From Bacteroidales bacterium (lineage in GTDB: Bacteria > Bacteroidota > Bacteroidia > Bacteroidales > UBA3824): a stretch of 64,000 bases of DNA. The stretch spans positions 62,001-126,000 of the forward strand of contig JAEDDH010000003.1 in NCBI GenBank assembly GCA_016293845.1, written 5' to 3'. The position numbers and the translations under genes are program-made. This document shows, piece after piece, positions 1 through 7,583 of the stretch. The notes beneath the pieces are model-generated. The model searched no databases. It had not been told where the DNA came from and was given only the letters and a program-made list of their open reading frames with translations. Each line of letters starts with the position of its first letter. The stretch's first letter is position 1.

Positions 1-417
1 GAAACCGCACATAACTACACCAAAGAGAGCCAATTGGCAGAACTTGTAACAATGTTATCGCTTGTGGTGTTGATTATTGCGCTTACGGGACTTTTGGGTG
101 TGGTAATTTTTGAAATAGAACGCCGCCGCAAAGAAATTGGTATTCGCAAGGTTAACGGTGCCACGGTAAAAGAGATTCTTATGCTCTTTAACCAAAAATT
201 TGCGATATTGATTGTAATTAGTTTTGTAATAGCAAGTCCGATAGCGTATTACATTATTACAAATTATTTTGCTAACTTTGCATATCATTGTCCGGTGTAT
301 TGGTGGATATTTGCCATAGTATGTGCATTTACACTGATAGCCACAGCGTTAACAGTTTCGGCAGCCACATTCAAAGCCGCCAACGGAAACCCCGTAAACA
401 CATTGAAAACAGAATAA
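1..417 (+). CDS. FtsX-like ABC transporter permease, C-terminal end (partial)
   Basis: The window opens inside this gene, so only about 138 C-terminal codons are seen. The visible part has the FtsX/MacB permease ending: a hydrophobic helix, a cytoplasmic segment with the ERRRKEIGIRKVNGA signature (about 30 residues in), then two more hydrophobic helices and the tail NTLKTE. In this family two such permeases plus an ATPase form a mechanotransmission-type ABC transporter in the inner membrane. A decayed paralogue follows 21 bases later with the same signature and the same tail, so this is probably the intact member of a tandem permease array. The substrate cannot be told from the sequence. Confidence 0.88.
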   Translation, partial: ETAHNYTKESQLAELVTMLSLVVLIIALTGLLGVVIFEIERRRKEIGIRKVNGATVKEILMLFNQKFAILIVISFVIASPIAYYIITNYFANFAYHCPVYWWIFAIVCAFTLIATALTVSAATFKAANGNPVNTLKTE

Positions 418-438
418 GCATTTAACACAGATAATATT

Positions 439-2803
439 ATGAACCTCATACGTTTCAAATCATTGATTTCGCCCGCAGCATTGCTCAATATCGCAGGCAT
501 AGCGGTGGCAATAGCCGCTTTCTACATCATTATGTGCATAGTGGAATACGACCTCTCTTTCGACCACAGCATAAAAAACCACAAAAACGTCTACCTACTC
601 AGCAACAGACTTATGCAATCGGGCAGTTACGACCGCTTGGGACTTATGAACCGTGCTATGGGCGAACAGATTAAACAACGGATACCATCTGTGATACATT
701 CTGGATGCGTTAAGTTTTGGGACGACAATACATATCTCCGCGAAGAAAACGGCGAAAAGAAAAAGATAAAGGTCAACGCCCTACCGTGCTCCAAGGGGAT
801 GTTTGATGTATTCAGTTTTGAGTTTATCGAAGGCGACACATCAAAGTTTTTTGACAAAAACACTATGGTTATCAACCACAAGGCGGCGTAAATATTTAAT
901 CTCCACATTGGCGACCTTCTCGAAACGAACAATGGTGAGAAAACCGAGATTGTGGCAATTTTCAAAGATTTTGCTAAAAACTCGCATTTGGGCATAACAG
1001 ATGCCTTTGTAGGATTGGGCAAATAGGATATAGACATTATTAGCCAATGGTCGTATTCTTACTTTTTAATGCTTCACGACAACGCTGATCTCAACGAGTT
1101 TAACAAAGAGTTTAACCAAATAGCCAAGGACGCATTTTTAACCGACGACGACACTGCCGAGGAAATCGCATAATTTGACAAGCAGATTGAACGTGGAGAT
1201 GTAAAACTCATATCACTCAACGACTTGCATTTCCAAAAAAGAATCCTCGGGCTACACTATTTTATCGACCCGGAAGTTACTTACACAATGCTCATTTTGG
1301 CTGTGTTAATAATATTGATAGCCTACATAAATTATTTCAACTTTTTGTGGCGCGTATTCCAAACCGCATCAGGAGCATCAACACCCGCAAGATTCTCGGC
1401 AGTAGCCGCGCCTCGCTTGTTTGGTCGTTGATACATCTACACGCTTTTGGGAGCGGTTTTGGCATTCTTTATCCAAAAATATGCAGGAACGCTGTTATCT
1501 AAATACGAACATGTCAATGCCGAAAATACGCTCAATGGCAATTATATCATTGGCACTCTATCAGTTGACATTGCGTGCTTGGCAGCCGTAATAGCCACAC
1601 TCTACCCCGCGTTGCACATCACATCGATTTCGCCTGCGTTGGCAATCCGCGGACGCATCACCTCAAACCACGACAACGTCTTGCGTTACATACTCATAGG
1701 CTGTCAGATTGCTGCATCGCTCGCCACAATCATCGGCACCACGTTCATAAGCCTCAACAACAACTTCCTCATTACCCGTGATATGGGATTCAACCGCAAC
1801 AACCTTTATGTCACCCAAGTTACCCAAAAGATAAGTCAGAACCCCGAAGATATCGAAAACCTTTTGCGCCAAAACGCCGCTATCACCGACATCACTTGGG
1901 CATCAAATCCTATTGTGAACATCAGCAACGATATGCGCACCGAAAACCATCCGGTAAACGACAACGAAAGGTTTGAATACAATGTGCTCAATGTTTCGCC
2001 CAACTTCTTCGAGTTTATGGGCTTAGAGTTGGTAGAAGGCGATTATCCCACCGAAACCGACGGAGAAAGCAACATTGGCGCAGCATATTTCAACGTAAAC
2101 GCCCGCAACCGCTACAACCTCACAACCGAGATGAGTATCAACGACAATCCACACGGCAAACGCCCCATCAAGGGCTTTGTCAACGACTTCAACTTTCTGC
2201 CGCTGCAATACGGCATTCAGCAGATAGGACTGATTGTTAACAAACAAAACTATTTCTTCCTATACCTCAGGTTCGCCCCCGACGCCGACGTAGCCGCCAC
2301 CAAAAAGTATGTGGAAACCACTCTCAACGATTACGACCCCGTATACACATCCATCAGCGAATTAGAAGTACAGTCGTTCACCCAACAGCAAGAGCAACTC
2401 TACGATGCCGAAAAAAAATGTGTCGGCATGTATAACCATATTCACAGTCATCACCATAATTATCTCAGTGATAGGTATATTCGGCATAGTGATGTTCGAC
2501 ACCCAACGCCGCCGCAAAGAGATAGGCATACGCCGCGTTAACGTGGCCACCATATACGAGATACTTCTGATGTTCAACAAGAAATTCTGCCTCTTGGTAG
2601 GCATCTGCGCAGCCGTGGCAATACCCATGGCATTGGTAGCCCTCAACAAGTATGTCAGCGGCTTCGTTTATTATATCCCCATCCATTGGTACGTGATAGC
2701 GCTGTGCATAATAGCCGCGCTATTCATCACCGCCCTCACAGTAACACTCGCCTCCTTCCGCGCCTCCACCGAAAATCCAAGCAACACATTGAAAACGGAG
2801 TGA
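439..2803 (+). pseudogene. decayed FtsX-like ABC permease
   Basis: Conceptual translation gives a nearly full FtsX/MacB permease (about 780 codons), homologous to the preceding gene, with N-terminal membrane helix, periplasmic domain, core helices and the final ERRRKEIGIRRV-type signature ending in NTLKTE. The frame is broken repeatedly. In-frame stops lie at 889-891 (TAA), 1024-1026 (TAG) and 1171-1173 (TAA). A one-base loss in the T-run near 1342-1346 shifts the frame, and reading the next frame restores a family-like stretch (VARIPNRIRSINTRKILGSS). A compensating shift follows near 1431-1434. The run of eight A at 2411-2418 carries one base too many, moving the last 130 codons into another frame. 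Substitutions and indels together argue for real decay rather than one sequencing error. It converges with the ATPase gene, 2 bases away. Confidence 0.85.
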
Positions 2804-2805
2804 GG

Positions 2806-4011
2806 TTAATACAAAAAGCCGAAAAGCCACAGAGGAATTCTGTTGCCAAACCCGACTTCCATATCGTCCTGAACCAAAAAACTATTGGGGATATTCTTGA
2901 TTTGGTCAAATGTTTTACTCATACCACCCACTTCAAACAGATATTTACCATCAACAAAAAAATCGCCTTGATTGGGCATAACCACATCGGTAAAATGCTG
3001 CAACTGATTAAAAAAGAACGTTTCGCGTATATTACCTAAATCTACATTGCCCGACAGCGCATACATAAGATTGGGATTATTTAAATAAACCTTTTCGGGA
3101 GATGCCAAATGCTTGTAACTCTTTGTTTGTTTGGTTAATAGAGAAATAATATTAGCCTTATCTAACGCATACAGCATTTTAAGACAATTATCGCGAGAGG
3201 ATTCAAGTATCTGTGCCAACTTGGTGATGTTAGGCACAAAAGGCACATTAGAAACAATCAACATCAAAAGACGCTTGATTTTTTCAACAGTAGAATATGT
3301 AACATCCATAACCGATGGCATATCGCTTTCGATAACCAATTGAATAACAGAGTTTAATTGCAAAAGATAATTATTTTTCGCCTCCACAAAAAATGGATAA
3401 CAACCATTGTGCAAATATTTTTCAAAGAGAGGAAAAACCTTTATTTGCGACGTTATATCCATTGCAATATTAACGTGGTCGTTTAATATCTGCTCTAAGG
3501 TTAAGGCATTATATTTAAGCGCACCCACAAAATTTAGATACTCTCTAAACGACATATTACCAAGCGTGTAAAGCACCTGACGACGTGAAAGGTCAACCTT
3601 TGAATTATCAATTTCCAACATCGACGAACCAGTGTAGACAATTTTCAAGTCGGGATAACTATCGTAAAAGTTTTTCAGGTACAACGCCCAATCATCCAAT
3701 TTGTGCACCTCGTCTAAAAAAATAGTAGTAACACCGTGATTATAAATATATTCAACAAAGTCTTCGAGACGATGGTTTTTAAACCAAAGATTATCGAGCG
3801 AAGCCCAAATCACCTTACTCTTGTCCTTGAAGTTCTCCTTAATATATTGCAACAAAAGAGTAGTTTTCCCCACACCTCTTGCACCGCGGATTCCAATAAG
3901 ACGAGTATCCCAATCAATCTCGTTGTACAAATAACGCTTAAACGCCAAATCCACATTACTCAACTGTCTATTAAAAATAGAGTTTATTTGTTTAAAATCA
4001 GTTTGTTCCAT
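2806..4011 (-). CDS. AAA family ATPase (AAA_14/DUF4143-like)
   Basis: This 401-residue P-loop ATPase has Walker A GARGVGKTT at residues 43-51 and Walker B TIFLDEVH at about 96-103, followed by a conserved TGSS motif (sensor region), then a winged-helix-like middle and a C-terminal DUF4143-like domain. That C-terminal domain in related proteins is a PD-(D/E)XK nuclease fold with a D...E-x-K motif. Here the matching segment reads FFVDGKYLFEVGG, so the lysine is missing and nuclease activity is doubtful. Such ATPases are numerous in Bacteroidota and their function is unsettled. The gene stands alone. Its promoter overlaps phased repeats at 4055-4170, which suggests self-regulation or binding by the product; that is inference. 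The start at 4011 is the only ATG before the promoter. Confidence 0.8.
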   Translation of the reverse strand: MEQTDFKQINSIFNRQLSNVDLAFKRYLYNEIDWDTRLIGIRGARGVGKTTLLLQYIKENFKDKSKVIWASLDNLWFKNHRLEDFVEYIYNHGVTTIFLDEVHKLDDWALYLKNFYDSYPDLKIVYTGSSMLEIDNSKVDLSRRQVLYTLGNMSFREYLNFVGALKYNALTLEQILNDHVNIAMDITSQIKVFPLFEKYLHNGCYPFFVEAKNNYLLQLNSVIQLVIESDMPSVMDVTYSTVEKIKRLLMLIVSNVPFVPNITKLAQILESSRDNCLKMLYALDKANIISLLTKQTKSYKHLASPEKVYLNNPNLMYALSGNVDLGNIRETFFFNQLQHFTDVVMPNQGDFFVDGKYLFEVGGMSKTFDQIKNIPNSFLVQDDMEVGFGNRIPLWLFGFLY

Positions 4012-4037
4012 AATAATAGCATTTAATAATTACACTG

Positions 4038-4068
4038 CAAAGATAACAAAAAAATGACTTTTCCAAAT
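4038..4068 (-). promoter_or_regulatory. promoter of the AAA ATPase gene
   Basis: On the minus strand a TATCTTTG (4038-4045) fits the Bacteroidota -7 box TAnnTTTG. A TTTG 18 bases further upstream lies inside the first copy of the phased repeat at 4055-4074 and fits the -33 box. The repeat therefore covers the core promoter, and anything bound to it would compete with RNA polymerase. Confidence 0.55.
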
Positions 4069-4170
4069 GGCAAAATTAAAAAAAATTGACTTTTCCAAAT
4101 GGCAAATTTTTAAAAAATTGACTTTTGGAAAAGTCATTTTTGATAGAGAATTGACTTTTGGAGAAGGCAA
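4055..4170. repeat. four helically phased iterons upstream of the AAA ATPase
   Basis: The core TGACTTTT occurs at 4055, 4087, 4119 and 4152, that is with spacings of 32, 32 and 33 bases, close to three helical turns. The first two copies share a 20-base match, TGACTTTTCCAAATGGCAAA. The third is a palindrome (TGACTTTT-GG-AAAAGTCA, 4119-4136) and the fourth is diverged after the core. A short open frame through this stretch (4067-4267) is a by-product of the repeat and is not called. The arrangement looks like an operator array for a DNA-binding protein on one face of the helix. Confidence 0.7.
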
Positions 4171-4226
4171 TTTAAAAAACTATATAAAGCAAAAACTTGC
4201 AATTTTTACTCTCCTACCCACATTCT

Positions 4227-4328
4227 CTGCGGAAATCTCACATAAAAAACCGACATTTCCGCAGTAAATCGCCAAAAAATCACCGATTCTCTGCGGAAAT
4301 CTCATATAAAAAACCAACATTTCCGCAG
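4227..4328. repeat. two copies of a 38-base palindromic unit
   Basis: The arms CTGCGGAAAT and ATTTCCGCAG enclose an 18-base spacer, at 4227-4264 and again at 4291-4328, exactly 64 bases apart and nearly identical inside. They lie upstream of the iterons in the same gene-free stretch (4012-4476). The rest of that stretch (4329-4476) shows nothing I can recognise. The design resembles the palindromes around the second ATPase gene near 31.4 kb, with a different arm sequence. Confidence 0.65.
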
Positions 4329-4476
4329 AATATCGAATATAGTAATTCATCAAGCAAGCCGTTTGGAAAACGGCATTTCTGTAACACAGTACATCGTGAG
4401 ATGTGCGGGGTATGTATGTGTAGGAGGATGAGAGGGAAAATGGAAACAGATAACACAAATCTATAAAAATCACTAA

Positions 4477-5328
4477 TTAATTTAAAACAAAAGTATGAGG
4501 TTGAAAATCATACAATGTTGAACGTGTTATTTTATACGAATCAACACCCATTTCAACAAGTTTTATCCTTTGCAAATCACATACATCTTTATTTAATCGA
4601 GGATCAAAGCAATACTCATCTATAAAATCGGCAAGATTAATATCGAAGGCTAATCTTTTATAATTTTGAAATTTCGCCGTTTGTTCTAAATTAAGCATTA
4701 GAATCGCACGAAATTCTTCTTCGTGTGCAAACTCTTTTCGTTTCATAAACTCAGATTCAGGTAGAATCTCCTCAAAGACTTTATCGGTACGTGGTTCTTT
4801 ATATATTATATGCTCAATCTGTTTTATGAAAGAGGACATATAATCATACTTTACTTTACCGAACCAAAGGTTAGACATACTTTCGTTATCTATATATAAT
4901 GCATCAAAGAGTTTCCTTGCAGTAGTTCTCACTCTTATACCTTTTTTATCTTGTGAATAAATTCGCCAAAGAGCATCGGTTTCAGGCGATGTAGTCCAAC
5001 TTTGTCCAAAAATACTATTAACAAATTTTTCGGCAGTGTCACTCTCATTACCATACGAAAACTGACATTTCAAAAAGAAATTCTCATATTTATCATCCCA
5101 ACTACTAACCTTATTAATATAAAGTTTTTGATCTTGCAAAAGATATTTAAGACTATCTAAGGAATAATACTTATATAGGATAATTCTATCAAAATCATCA
5201 ATATTGTTATTATCGGGCATATTCATAAGATGAAATTTGGCGAACCCAATCTTATTTGGGTCGTAAGATATGCCTTCGCCCTTCACTTGGAGATTTTCTT
5301 CCGATAACGGTATTAATTGTATTCCCAT
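4477..5328 (-). CDS. DUF2971 domain protein
   Basis: A 283-residue soluble protein that matches the DUF2971 pattern: YKYYS..SLKYLLQ..KLYINKVSSWDDKYEN near residues 50-85, then a TDALWRIYSQDKKGIRVRT block, and an EEEFRAIL segment toward the C-terminus. DUF2971 proteins are found sporadically in accessory and defence-like regions, and their biochemical role is not established. No signal peptide or membrane segment is visible. The gene follows a terminator hairpin (5348-5379), so it is probably transcribed alone. Given its surroundings (ATPase, small unknowns, toxin-antitoxin) I infer accessory status. Confidence 0.7.
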   Translation of the reverse strand: MGIQLIPLSEENLQVKGEGISYDPNKIGFAKFHLMNMPDNNNIDDFDRIILYKYYSLDSLKYLLQDQKLYINKVSSWDDKYENFFLKCQFSYGNESDTAEKFVNSIFGQSWTTSPETDALWRIYSQDKKGIRVRTTARKLFDALYIDNESMSNLWFGKVKYDYMSSFIKQIEHIIYKEPRTDKVFEEILPESEFMKRKEFAHEEEFRAILMLNLEQTAKFQNYKRLAFDINLADFIDEYCFDPRLNKDVCDLQRIKLVEMGVDSYKITRSTLYDFQPHTFVLN

Positions 5329-5347
5329 AGTGTTTTAAAACAAATAA

Positions 5348-5379
5348 GGTGCTACAACCTTCAAAAGGTCAGTAGCACC
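5348..5379 (-). terminator. rho-independent terminator after the small-gene pair
   Basis: Arms GGTGCTAC (5348-5355) and GTAGCACC (5372-5379) pair perfectly, and an inner ACCTT/AAGGT extends the stem. On the minus strand the hairpin is followed by a T-rich run. It ends the transcript of the two small genes at 5394-5913 before the DUF2971 gene. Confidence 0.65.
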
Positions 5380-5393
5380 CATAAAATTAATTG

Positions 5394-5648
5394 TTAACCT
5401 TCATTGTAATCAAGAAATCTAAATGTATCACCATCGATTTCATCTCTGTCGATATCGTACTTTTTGCAAACTTTTTCAAATGCATTATTTAACTTTTCAG
5501 CACGGTCATCGTCAAAAGTATAAGGTTTATCGACGGTTACATAATATGCAGGACGTTCACCCTTGTTATGCTCGTATCGTACAGAATGGGAGAAGTCTTT
5601 GAGTTCGCGATTGAACTCTCCTTTTACTTTGTTGGGGTTGTTTTTCAT
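5394..5648 (-). CDS. small hypothetical protein (84 aa)
   Basis: A short, charged, soluble protein (starting MKNNPNKVKGEFNREL) with no recognised domain. The frame is open further upstream, but the start at 5648 is preferred because the extra residues overlap the neighbouring gene and look non-coding. A central VRYEHNKG...YYVTVDKPYTFDDD stretch suggests a compact alpha/beta fold. It is the second gene of a two-gene unit with the acidic protein at 5692-5913. I do not recognise a function. Confidence 0.5.
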   Translation of the reverse strand: MKNNPNKVKGEFNRELKDFSHSVRYEHNKGERPAYYVTVDKPYTFDDDRAEKLNNAFEKVCKKYDIDRDEIDGDTFRFLDYNEG

Positions 5649-5691
5649 AATAATTGAATTTAAATTGTTGAAATTATAGTTAATGTCTAAA

Positions 5692-5913
5692 TTACCACGT
5701 CGTATTAGCGGCATCATATATCTCTTTTAAGTCATCAATAACATCTTCTATATCTCGATACATTTCGTCTTCGTAGTCGTCAATGTTATCATCTAATGCG
5801 GACAAATAATAATCAAACTCTTCCTCGTCTTGCGGACCATTTTGATAGTTGCTTAATCGATAATCATGATTCCGCAAACGTTGTCTCAATTTTTCTAATG
5901 CACTTCTTTTCAT
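5692..5913 (-). CDS. small acidic hypothetical protein (73 aa)
   Basis: It has a basic N-terminal helix (MKRSALEKLRQRLRNHDYRLS) followed by a very acidic helical half rich in D and E (SALDDNIDDYEDEMYRDIEDVIDDL). That polarity is seen in small anti-toxin, anti-restriction and DNA-mimic proteins, but I cannot place it in a family. It is first in a two-gene unit, with a TATATTTG -7 box on the minus strand at 5956-5963. Confidence 0.5.
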   Translation of the reverse strand: MKRSALEKLRQRLRNHDYRLSNYQNGPQDEEEFDYYLSALDDNIDDYEDEMYRDIEDVIDDLKEIYDAANTTW

Positions 5914-5955
5914 CTTTCTGAAATTTATGGTTAATATTTGAGGTTATTTATTGTC

Positions 5956-5963
5956 CAAATATA
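5956..5963 (-). promoter_or_regulatory. -7 box of the small-gene pair
   Basis: The minus strand reads TATATTTG, an exact fit to TAnnTTTG, 43 bases upstream of the start at 5913. I see no convincing -33 TTTG at the right distance, so the call is moderate. Confidence 0.4.
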
Positions 5964-6018
5964 CGTATTGCGATTATTGTATGTTAACGTTTTTCCCTCG
6001 GAAAAACTTGATGAAATC

Positions 6019-6246
6019 CTACAATATTTTGGAGGATGGGCGGTCAAATTCGTCGGAAAACTCTTTGAAAAAGTTGTAGTTCAAGGCTTTGCTGATAGAC
6101 ATAAGGAGTTCGGTGTTGATGGTGTCGCTGTTGAAGATGTTATAACAAGTGGATTCGGAACGGTTGATGGTTTTTGCCAGCCATACTTTCGACCGTCCTT
6201 GCCGTTCCAACTCGGCTTTTATGCGTTCTCCTATGTGTATCGACAT
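6019..6246 (-). CDS. small HTH (XRE-like) DNA-binding protein
   Basis: A 75-residue protein starting MSIHIGERIKAELERQ. It fits a Bacteroidota family of short XRE-like regulators: GRSKVWLAKTINRSESTCYNIFNSDTIN, then TELLMSISKALNYNFFKEFSDEF. The helix-turn-helix spans about residues 18-45. The start at 6246 places the family's usual N-terminus at residue 1. An in-frame ATG at 6291 would add 15 residues and overlaps the stop of a short upstream frame (TAATG), so that start is a real alternative. The target and role are unknown. Confidence 0.65.
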   Translation of the reverse strand: MSIHIGERIKAELERQGRSKVWLAKTINRSESTCYNIFNSDTINTELLMSISKALNYNFFKEFSDEFDRPSSKIL

Positions 6247-6290
6247 CGTTTCTGCCCATTTGCTCTGCCAATTCCCAAAACAGAAAACCA

Positions 6291-6374
6291 TTATTCAATA
6301 ACCCCATATAAAACAAAAACGTGGGAACTCACTTTATTGCCCGTTCCACGCTCCAAGGCCCTAGCAATGCCCAT
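6291..6374 (-). CDS. possible 27-codon leader peptide upstream of the HTH gene
   Basis: A short frame starting MGIARALERGTGNKVSS ends in TAATG, so its stop overlaps a potential start of the HTH gene at 6291. Inside it a hairpin can form between CGTGGAAC and GTTCCCACG. The arrangement suggests a translated leader that couples to or attenuates the regulator. Nothing beyond the geometry supports translation. The rest of the gene-free stretch 6375-6834 holds only a terminator-like hairpin (6675-6717) and, on the minus strand at 6591-6598, a TATCTTTG that could be a -7 box for this transcript. Confidence 0.3.
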   Translation of the reverse strand: MGIARALERGTGNKVSSHVFVLYGVIE

Positions 6375-6674
6375 CCGTCAGAAACGAGCAACGCCGAAAG
6401 CCCACGTATATGTACACACATACATACAGTATGTGCTATATACATAACCGCAAGCATCACCGTTGCTTTGCAAATGACGGAATTATGAATTTGCTAGATT
6501 CGGAGCGTCAAGAACAAAGCGTTAAGTAACGCCTTATTTTATATGTCCGCTGCCCCGCCCGCCCAAAGGCTTTCAGCGAAGTCAGCGTTACAAAGATACA
6601 AAGTTTTTATTTAAGTGTGGATTTTATGGAAGAAAAATTATTATTTTCTAAAAATGGGAGTTTGTTAAACCATA

Positions 6675-6717
6675 AAACGGGCGGAAACTGCCTCAAAATA
6701 CAAGTTTCCGCCCGTTT
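6675..6717. terminator. strong 15-bp hairpin, probable terminator
   Basis: AAACGGGCGGAAACT (6675-6689) pairs perfectly with AGTTTCCGCCCGTTT (6703-6717) across a 13-base loop. A T6 run follows on the plus strand. It sits beyond the end of the minus-strand PIN gene and could stop transcription from either side. Confidence 0.6.
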
Positions 6718-6834
6718 GAGATTTTTTATATCATTGGATTACAGCATATTATATTTTCACAACTCAAATTTAACTGATGTTAATTTTTGTTAATGTACAC
6801 ATTATAACACCACTGTCTAATAAAACCTTAATTT

Positions 6835-7245
6835 TCAATTTTTTTTCAAAAACTCATCTAATCCAATTACATTGATATAAGGGAAAGGGAGTGTTTTAAG
6901 TATATCAAAATGAGAATCTTCTGAAACAATAACATCCGCTCCGGCGGCCAATGCACAATCAACCAACTTATTATCGTCAGGGTCGGTTGTAATTATACTC
7001 ATTCGGAAATGTGGATCAACAAATTTAACATTAGATTGATTTATAAGCAATAACACTACATTTTCGGCTATTCGTGCAGTAGTTTGTTGCTCAATAATTT
7101 CTTGATATTCCTCTAAAATTTCGTTAGAGATGCATAAAACGAACCTCTTTTCAAGAAAAGCATCCCATATAGGACGGTAAGGGCTCCTCTTGGAAATCAT
7201 TTGGATAAGGCAGTTTGTATCAATAACAACCGGACGTTTAAACAT
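6835..7245 (-). CDS. PIN-domain toxin (putative RNase)
   Basis: A 136-residue PIN-domain protein of the COG1569-like type. The conserved acidic residues are visible: D9 in VVIDTNCLI, E45 in the ILEEYQEI helix, D91 in DPDDNKLVDCALAAGAD, and D110 in IVSEDSHFD. In type II toxin-antitoxin systems such proteins are Mg-dependent ribonucleases. The upstream gene, 2 bases away, encodes a 72-residue partner that is the likely antitoxin. A divergent RNA ligase begins about 120 bases beyond the antitoxin start. I am confident of the PIN family and fairly confident of the toxin role. Confidence 0.82.
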   Translation of the reverse strand: MFKRPVVIDTNCLIQMISKRSPYRPIWDAFLEKRFVLCISNEILEEYQEIIEQQTTARIAENVVLLLINQSNVKFVDPHFRMSIITTDPDDNKLVDCALAAGADVIVSEDSHFDILKTLPFPYINVIGLDEFLKKN

Positions 7246-7247
7246 AA

Positions 7248-7466
7248 TTACTCATATTTAGTCCGCAAATGTTTTCCCCTCAACTCATTGAGTTTTTGTT
7301 GATTAAATTTGCCAGAATCCCACAACTCATCCATTTCAATATCGATAAGGGCTGCATAGAATTTCGACAATTGCTCTTTTAGCATATCAAGCGTTTTTTC
7401 GGTCTTGATATGCGATGCCATATTCAAAAGGTGTATTTGACCCTGTGTTAATGTAACTGGTTGCAT
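7248..7466 (-). CDS. antitoxin partner of the PIN toxin
   Basis: A small helical protein of 72 residues (MQPVTLTQGQIHLLNMASHIKT...). The central segment KTLDMLKEQLSKFYAALIDIEMDELWDSG resembles antitoxins paired with COG1569-type PIN toxins in Bacteroidota. The start at 7466 is chosen because the upstream extension of the frame reads through the probable promoter. The stop lies 2 bases before the toxin start, so the two are co-translated. Antitoxins of this kind normally repress their own promoter, which here would lie in the 117-base gap shared with the RNA ligase gene. Confidence 0.7.
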   Translation of the reverse strand: MQPVTLTQGQIHLLNMASHIKTEKTLDMLKEQLSKFYAALIDIEMDELWDSGKFNQQKLNELRGKHLRTKYE

Positions 7467-7583
7467 AATGGTATCTTTTGTTTCGCAAATGTAATGATTA
7501 TTGTTTACTCCTCCTAAAAAAAATTTGCTTTTCTTAAAATTCCTTCGTAAATTTGGCAGAATATTAAACACGGAGGCAAAAAA

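Noticed and set aside
439..2541. Stop codon reassignment in the permease gene
   Set aside because: TAA, TAG and TGA all occur, but the intact genes around end with the same codons, and frameshifts are present too. Decay explains it.
4055..4170. CRISPR array
   Set aside because: Repeat cores are short, the intervening sequence is repeat-related and AT-rich, and there are no cas genes in the window.
4067..4267. A 66-residue reading frame in the iteron region
   Set aside because: Its residues (repeated LTFG and FSKWQ) come from the DNA repeat itself and match no protein pattern.
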